Source: Branchipolynoe longqiensis (Eukaryota; Annelida; Polychaeta; Phyllodocida; Polynoidae). From it: a stretch of 64,000 nt of DNA. Each line of letters begins with the position of its first letter. The first letter of the stretch is position 1. Under the pieces are notes generated by a model, which saw only the letters and a list, made by a program, of their open reading frames with translations, searched no databases and was not told the origin of the DNA. The DNA lies in contig CM059199.1 in the NCBI GenBank assembly GCA_030323885.1, positions 39,316,590 to 39,380,589 of the forward strand. Reading direction: 5' to 3'. The translations under genes were made by a program, and so were the position numbers. Shown here one piece after another: positions 59,697 through 64,000 of this stretch.

Positions 59697-60170
59697 ATGC
59701 AAGTACTTCCAGATTGTCAGATTGGTCGTAATGCGAAGCATAGCTTAGCGAGGGAGGAGAGACCCTCCCCGGCTGTCGGCAGCCTACACCTCGGCCGAGC
59801 GCGCGCGCCCCCCCCCCTCCCCGGCCCCTGCGCGCAGCATTCGAGCTACCGACGCCGCTGCTCACCCCCTCTCCCCCCCCCCCCCCCCGGGCCGCGCATC
59901 ACACCTCACTGCCATCGCGTCCCCCCCTTCCCCTTAAGGCCTCCGGCCCCTCAGCACTCGCCCTCCGCCTCCGATCTAAACTAAAATAAAGGAAGTGCTA
60001 TGCATTATATCAAATGTAAAGCCCATACAACTAATGAATGTTGACATAATGAAAGCCTGCAAAGAAGTAAAGACCAAGAGATTAAAAAGCCATGAAAGTT
60101 GTTTTATTTTTAAAATATGTCTCTATTAATTTAAAGTGAAAATCCAGTATGTCTTATAGCCTAGGGGAAA
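59697..60170. repeat. Repeat T copy 1, interrupted by C-rich block
   Basis: TACTTCCAGATTGTCA at 59703, then (after 59722-59983) CTAAAATAAAGGAAGTGCTA, TGCATTATATCAAATGTAAA ... GTCTCTATTAATTTAAAGTG. The uninterrupted counterpart is 60780-60990. Confidence 0.8.
59722..59983. other. C-rich 260-bp insertion of unknown type
   Basis: Begins GATTGGTCGTAATGCGAAGC, contains (GC)n and C9-C17 runs (59810-59890) and ends CGCCCTCCGCCTCCGATCTA. On the minus strand it is G-rich with several runs of three or more G. Absent at the equivalent position of repeat T copy 2. Confidence 0.7.
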
Positions 60171-60779
60171 GGTCAAATTATATAGGATATGATTCATACT
60201 GACACGTATAACCAGTAATCTGCGCCTTGAGGTAGCCTATTCAGCCTAAAGTAGTTGCTGAATTGTTTACCGGGCTGCTAAGCAACCTATTAGAAGAAAG
60301 GTCAGAGGCTGAGGTATGAAAGCAAGCATAATTAGTTTGCTATCTAAATGTTAACTGTATTGTTTCAATATTTCCTTATAAGAACCCGCTATTTTGCGGA
60401 GAATAAATTAGGAAATCATGTAGATTAATATACTTTAAATTCAATTCAAGAGCTTGCAGTAGCCGCCATGGTTTTCTTTGTATTCTCCCCCATTCCTCCA
60501 TTGTATGCCATTATATTTGACAATTGGGTAGTAGAACCATTGATCTCATAGGTTGTTAAGGTGATTCATACGGAGGCAGTTTTTTGCTCAGACTGAGACA
60601 TGGTCATCATTCTCCCTTACTCTGATTAGAGTTGACTTAGCGTACTTGATATATCAGTCACTACCTACTGGATCGGAGCTCAAATAGTCACTTCTAGACT
60701 GCAATCTGGGTAATATTTCTTGAATAGGAATATTTTCTTGCAATACGTAGAATATTCATCAAAGCTGTACAAGGTAAAA
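60171..60779. other. Unassigned; shared motif with 19.9 kb
   Basis: 60410-60490 (AATCATGTAGATTAATATAC, TTTAAATTCAATTCAAGAGC) resembles 19895-19975. No gene. Confidence 0.5.
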
Positions 60780-60990
60780 TGATACTTCCAGATTGTCATA
60801 TTTAGGATGTGATACAACTAAAATAAAGGTATTGATATGCATTATATCAAATGTAAAGCCCATAGAACCAATGAATGTTGACATAATGAAAGCACGCAAA
60901 GAAGTAACGACCAATAGATTAAAAAGCCATGAAAATTGTTATATATTTAAAATATGTCTCTATTAATTTAAAGTGAAAAATACACAAATG
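60780..60990. repeat. Repeat T copy 2 (uninterrupted)
   Basis: ~160 bp nearly identical to copy 1, ending AATTTAAAGTGAAAAATAC. Confidence 0.85.
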
Positions 60991-61214
60991 CAAACAATAA
61001 ACATAAATCATAGAAGTATGACCAGTACTGTGCTAAACACGTATCGCATTATGTTCACATTATGTAAAAAGAGGGACGTTGACAATTGTTGATTGATTAC
61101 GATGCTGTGGAAGTTGGCTCTTGAACCCACTGACTGGGTTAAATGCCTATTTATGGCTAGTTTTCTGTGATCGATTCTGATGTTTTCATATATGGGACAC
61201 ATCAGTAGAGTGCA
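60991..61214. other. No gene recognised
   Basis: Unassigned. Confidence 0.5.
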
Positions 61215-61575
61215 GGCTTGCCGCAAGGGATGTCAGGAGTTTGAATCCCAACCGAGTCAAACCAGTGATTTAGAAAATTGATACTTGTCGCTACCTAGCC
61301 TGGTACTCGTCATTAATCGGATTGGTCGGTTGGTTGTTGGAGTTTTACGTCCTGCCAACATCTAAGATCATATCAGGAGGGACATTAATACTATAATAAT
61401 AAGATAGGACAAGGGCTGGTTAGCAGAGGATAATTTGACAGTGCGGGATATCATGTGCCGGCAGCCTGGCCTACTAGTGGGGCAGCATTTCGAAGTCACC
61501 ATGAGTGTACGCTGTCACTAGTCGGTACCCATCCTGATATGACATTAGGTGTTGCTAGGACCTACAACAACAACC
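61215..61575 (+). mobile_element. SINE-A with an inverted tail inside
   Basis: 61215-61325 plus-strand head end and body start (AATCCCAACCGAGTCAAACC ... CTCGTCATTAATCGGATTGG). 61326-61383 an inverted tail (GGTTGTTGGAGTTTTACGTC, CAACATCTAAGATCATATCA). 61384-61575 plus-strand remaining body to TGACATTAGGTGTTGCTAGG and (AAC)n. Confidence 0.8.
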
Positions 61576-61629
61576 CACACATGGAAACATGCATATAAGT
61601 TGGGTAGCTATTGATAGTGCATTGTATAT

Positions 61630-61962
61630 GACCGGGCGCAGTGGCCGAATCGGTAAAGCACAGGCCTCACCTGCGGAAGATTGGGAGTTCCCGATTTTGG
61701 TTCCCAGTCGAGTCAAACCAATGACTTAAACATTGATACCTGTCGCTTCCTAGCCTGGTGCTCGGCATTATTAGGATAGGACAAGGACTGGTTAGCTCTG
61801 TGTCAGAATAATATGACTGAGTAGGATATTGGGTCATGGTGCTGGCGGCCTGATTTCCCAGTGGGGCAGCACTATAACATTGCCATGAGTGCATACTTTC
61901 ACAAGTCGGTACCCGTCCTGATAGGACCTTAGCTGTTGCTAGGATGTAAAACAACAACAACA
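61630..61962 (+). mobile_element. SINE-A, full length
   Basis: A box AGTGGCCGAATCGG, B box damaged (TGGTTCCCAGTCG), complete body, (AAC)n tail. 333 bp. Confidence 0.9.
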
Positions 61963-62399
61963 CGTTGTAGAGGTTATGGAGGAGGGAGGCAATGGGCAGT
62001 CAGATACACGTAGGGGACACGGTAGACGGAGACACAAAATGCTGATGTTGATGAGCGCTGATGAATGGGAGGGGCAACAGGGGGCAAGGGGGGCAAAGGG
62101 GGCGGGAGTAGCAGTGCTGGCTTATCTAACAGCAATATATAAATACAAACTGCCACAGAATTATACTTCTCGAATGTGGAATACTACCAAAACAAAAGGC
62201 GGCAAACACTCATGAAATCCGATTTTTTGTTGCAATTGATTTTGTGTGCAGGCCACTTGAAATTGAGAATACAAAAGAAGCTGACATTAATCACTTGTCA
62301 TGGGGGGCAGGAACTGGGGAGTGTCTTGGAGGTCGGCCGAGCTCTTAGCCCAAGTGGGCAGCCAGCGGTGGACCGGACAATTTGCATGATCCATTTCAC
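61963..62399. other. No gene supported
   Basis: GGGGCAACAGGGGGCAAGGG (62072) is a short G-rich patch; the rest is unassigned. Confidence 0.5.
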
Positions 62400-62870
62400 T
62401 CGCTCAAAGGTCCCCTCCCCACCTCCACCCCCACCTGCCTCACCTGCCCCCACCCCAGGGTTACATCCCAGCCTCAGGCCGCAGCACCACACCCCACCCA
62501 CGCCCCACCTCACCCCACCACCGGGTCCCATCCCAGCCTCAGAACCCAGCATCGTACCCCACCCGCACCCCACCTAACCCGAACCCCCGGGTCCCATCCC
62601 AGCATCAGGCCCCACCGGCGCCCCACCTCACCCACCCGCGGGTCCCATCCCAGCATCAGGCCCCACCGGCACCCCACCTCACCCACCCGCGGGTCCCATC
62701 CCAGCATCAGGCCCCACCGGCGCCCCACCTCACCCACCCATGGTCCCATCCCAGCATCAGGCCCCACCGGCGCCCCACCTCACCCATCCGCGGGTCCCAC
62801 CCCAGCCTCAGGCCCCAGCACAATACCCTACCCGCACCCCACCTCACCCCACCCTCGGGTCCCATTTGGA
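62400..62870. repeat. 51-bp GC-rich minisatellite
   Basis: Unit CGGGTCCCATCCCAGCATCA, GGCCCCACCGGCGCCCCACC, TCACCCACCCG. The core 62590-62800 is nearly perfect, with diverged edges. 51 is a multiple of three, so frames on both strands read as 17-residue repeats (for example GSHPSIRPHRRPTSPTR on plus). I treat these as by-products. Confidence 0.95.
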
Positions 62871-63134
62871 GAATACTAATTATGGAAGCGGAAAGCTTAT
62901 TATGAAAATCTATGAAATATTCAAACACTTTTAAAAAAAATGATCACGACCAACAATTCCGACCGTTTCCCATGGCTGGTCACAATTCTTGTACCACAGA
63001 CGCAGTAAGATGAGTGGCCTACTACCCACTGCTAACTGCAGTGGCAATAGATACCGTCGTAAATAGGGAGTATCTTGAATGATGGCTGCTGTTTCAAGGA
63101 GAGGCAGGTGCAGGAAGCGGACAAACTAAATAGT
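62871..63134. other. No gene recognised
   Basis: Unassigned. Confidence 0.5.
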
Positions 63135-63350
63135 TTAGGAGTTCATGTGTGCAATATGATAAACATTGGAGCCAAACTTTCAAAAGATTAATTGTGTACA
63201 TTCATATTGTGTGTGTATTGTTCCATAACCATTTACTAACAAGGAGAGTGGAATTAGAGATAATTAAATTTATCCTCAGATAAACATATTTTATTTCGAA
63301 TCAAAATCTGGATTGGCATTTACGGGGTTTTGCGCCTGAACTCTTCATTT
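63135..63350. mobile_element. MITE-M copy 6 (inverted, ~30-bp deletion)
   Basis: Right end GGGGTTTTGCGCCTGAACTC. Reading inverted, the interior (TAATTATCTCTAATTCCACT) follows the family. Near its left end GAGTTCATGTGTGCAA jumps to GATAAACATTGGAGCC, missing about 30 bases. Confidence 0.75.
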
Positions 63351-63689
63351 GATCTTGGCACATCCATACTGTACATTATCGCGTCCAAACGTTGATATAT
63401 AAGTTTTAGTAAGGCCATGGGACTTTCGCAATAATGACTGGCCCCGTTCATGTTTTAATTTTGATGTTGTATATCGATGAACGTGTCCTGATCTCCTGAT
63501 CTCTTTTTCTAGCATGTGGTTGTGTCCTTAAAGAGCAGTACGGCCTATGCATATTTTTGTATATCAGGTCCAGGGCTCAGACTTTCCTATTCCAGATCAT
63601 TCTGTTTATAAGGAGCGGTGTGAAGACAACCATTAATGGTTATACCATTCCTACAATGACTATTGTCAACAGGTTATTTTATGTATGTT
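63351..63689. other. No gene recognised
   Basis: Unassigned. Confidence 0.5.
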
Positions 63690-64000
63690 TTTTATTTGTT
63701 GTTGTTGTGTTATGTCCTAGCAACATCTAAGGTTATATCAGGATGGGTACCGACTTGTTACAGTGCGCACTCATGGCAACTTTATAGTGCTGTCCCACTG
63801 GGAAACCAGGCCGCCAGCACCATGACCTGGTATCCCACTCAGTCACATTATCCTGACACTGAGAACACCAGTCCTTGCCCTGTCCTAATAATACTGAGCG
63901 CCTGGCTAGGAAGCGACAAGTATACATTTTTAAGTCATTGGTTTGACTCGACCAGGGTTCAAACCCACTACCCCACGATCTACAAGCAAGGGAGATGGAA
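63690..64000 (-). mobile_element. SINE-A, cut by the window end
   Basis: TTTGTTGTTGTTGTGTTATG through TATCCCACTCAGTCACATTA to the head (GGGTTCAAACCC, weak B box). The start of the head is beyond base 64000. Confidence 0.9.

Noticed and set aside
62382..62879. 165-codon proline/histidine-rich ORF
   Set aside because: Product of the 51-bp minisatellite; both strands are open, with no start or domain evidence.
1..64000. Bacterial or viral gene cluster
   Set aside because: No long dense ORFs, no ribosome-binding-site pattern. SINE, LINE, LTR and MITE content throughout marks it as animal nuclear DNA.

Overview
This window looks like a repeat-saturated intergenic or intronic stretch of a metazoan nuclear genome, most likely a marine invertebrate. 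That guess rests on the repeat types: tRNA-derived SINEs, RTE- and CR1-type LINE remnants, pogo-like DNA elements, many MITEs and long (TA)n microsatellites. One SINE (36403-36726) carries a central domain I associate with molluscs and other invertebrates. I see no bacterial operons, no rRNA, no CRISPR and no complete host gene. The few protein-like stretches are transposon remnants or single exon-sized candidates. Family letters below are labels made for this window. Copies were matched by eye, so most ends are good to about 5-20 bases unless a target-site duplication (TSD) is quoted.

Families. SINE-A: tRNA-like head plus a body ending in GACCTTAGATGTTGCTAGG and an AAC-rich tail, about 20 copies or pieces; sub-form A2 has another 3' body. 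SINE-B: head with perfect A and B boxes, 8 copies. SINE-C: a pair. SINE-D: one copy. LTR-A: about 510 bp solo LTRs with 4-bp TSDs, seven copies. LTR-B, LTR-C and LTR-D: other LTR-like elements. MITE-M, MITE-N, MITE-S and a CAGGGGCG MITE; pogo-like elements; E (GTGTTCACAC ends); F (foldback elements with GGCCCTGTCACAC ends); G (a nested palindrome). H, K, Q and R are unclassified dispersed repeats.

Layout. 1-1.5 kb: TA-rich sequence. 1.5-9.9 kb: E, MITE-M, MITE-N, a degenerate tandem repeat, clustered SINEs, and LTR-C inside LTR-A. 10.3-10.8 kb: a 10-bp minisatellite. 11-17.3 kb: a stack of nested insertions (RTE LINE in LTR-A; LTR-B tandem in SINE-A; G in H). 17.3-25 kb: SINE-C, K, rearranged SINE-A, LTR-B in SINE-A, E in LTR-A. 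25-33 kb: F1, E3, SINEs, LTR-A copies. 33-36 kb: tandem MITE-M with a nested MITE, a pogo transposase remnant, F5. 36-43 kb: SINE-D, MITE-S, F3, MITE-M, a pogo MITE and a possible terminal exon. 44-49.5 kb: LINE tails, F2, SINE-B in MITE-N, a 15-bp minisatellite. 49.5-52.4 kb: a 60-bp satellite with a 181-bp higher-order repeat. 52.7-64 kb: more LTR-A, K, F4, a CR1 tail, an internally deleted LTR-D element with perfect 6-bp TSD, a C-rich insertion, a 51-bp minisatellite and SINE-A copies.

No genes work together here in a pathway. The biology is transposon layering: at least ten insertions can be ordered in time because the host repeat's uninterrupted sequence is visible elsewhere in the window. 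The least ordinary signal is family F: near-identical outer termini capping internal arms made of low-complexity motifs that differ from element to element.
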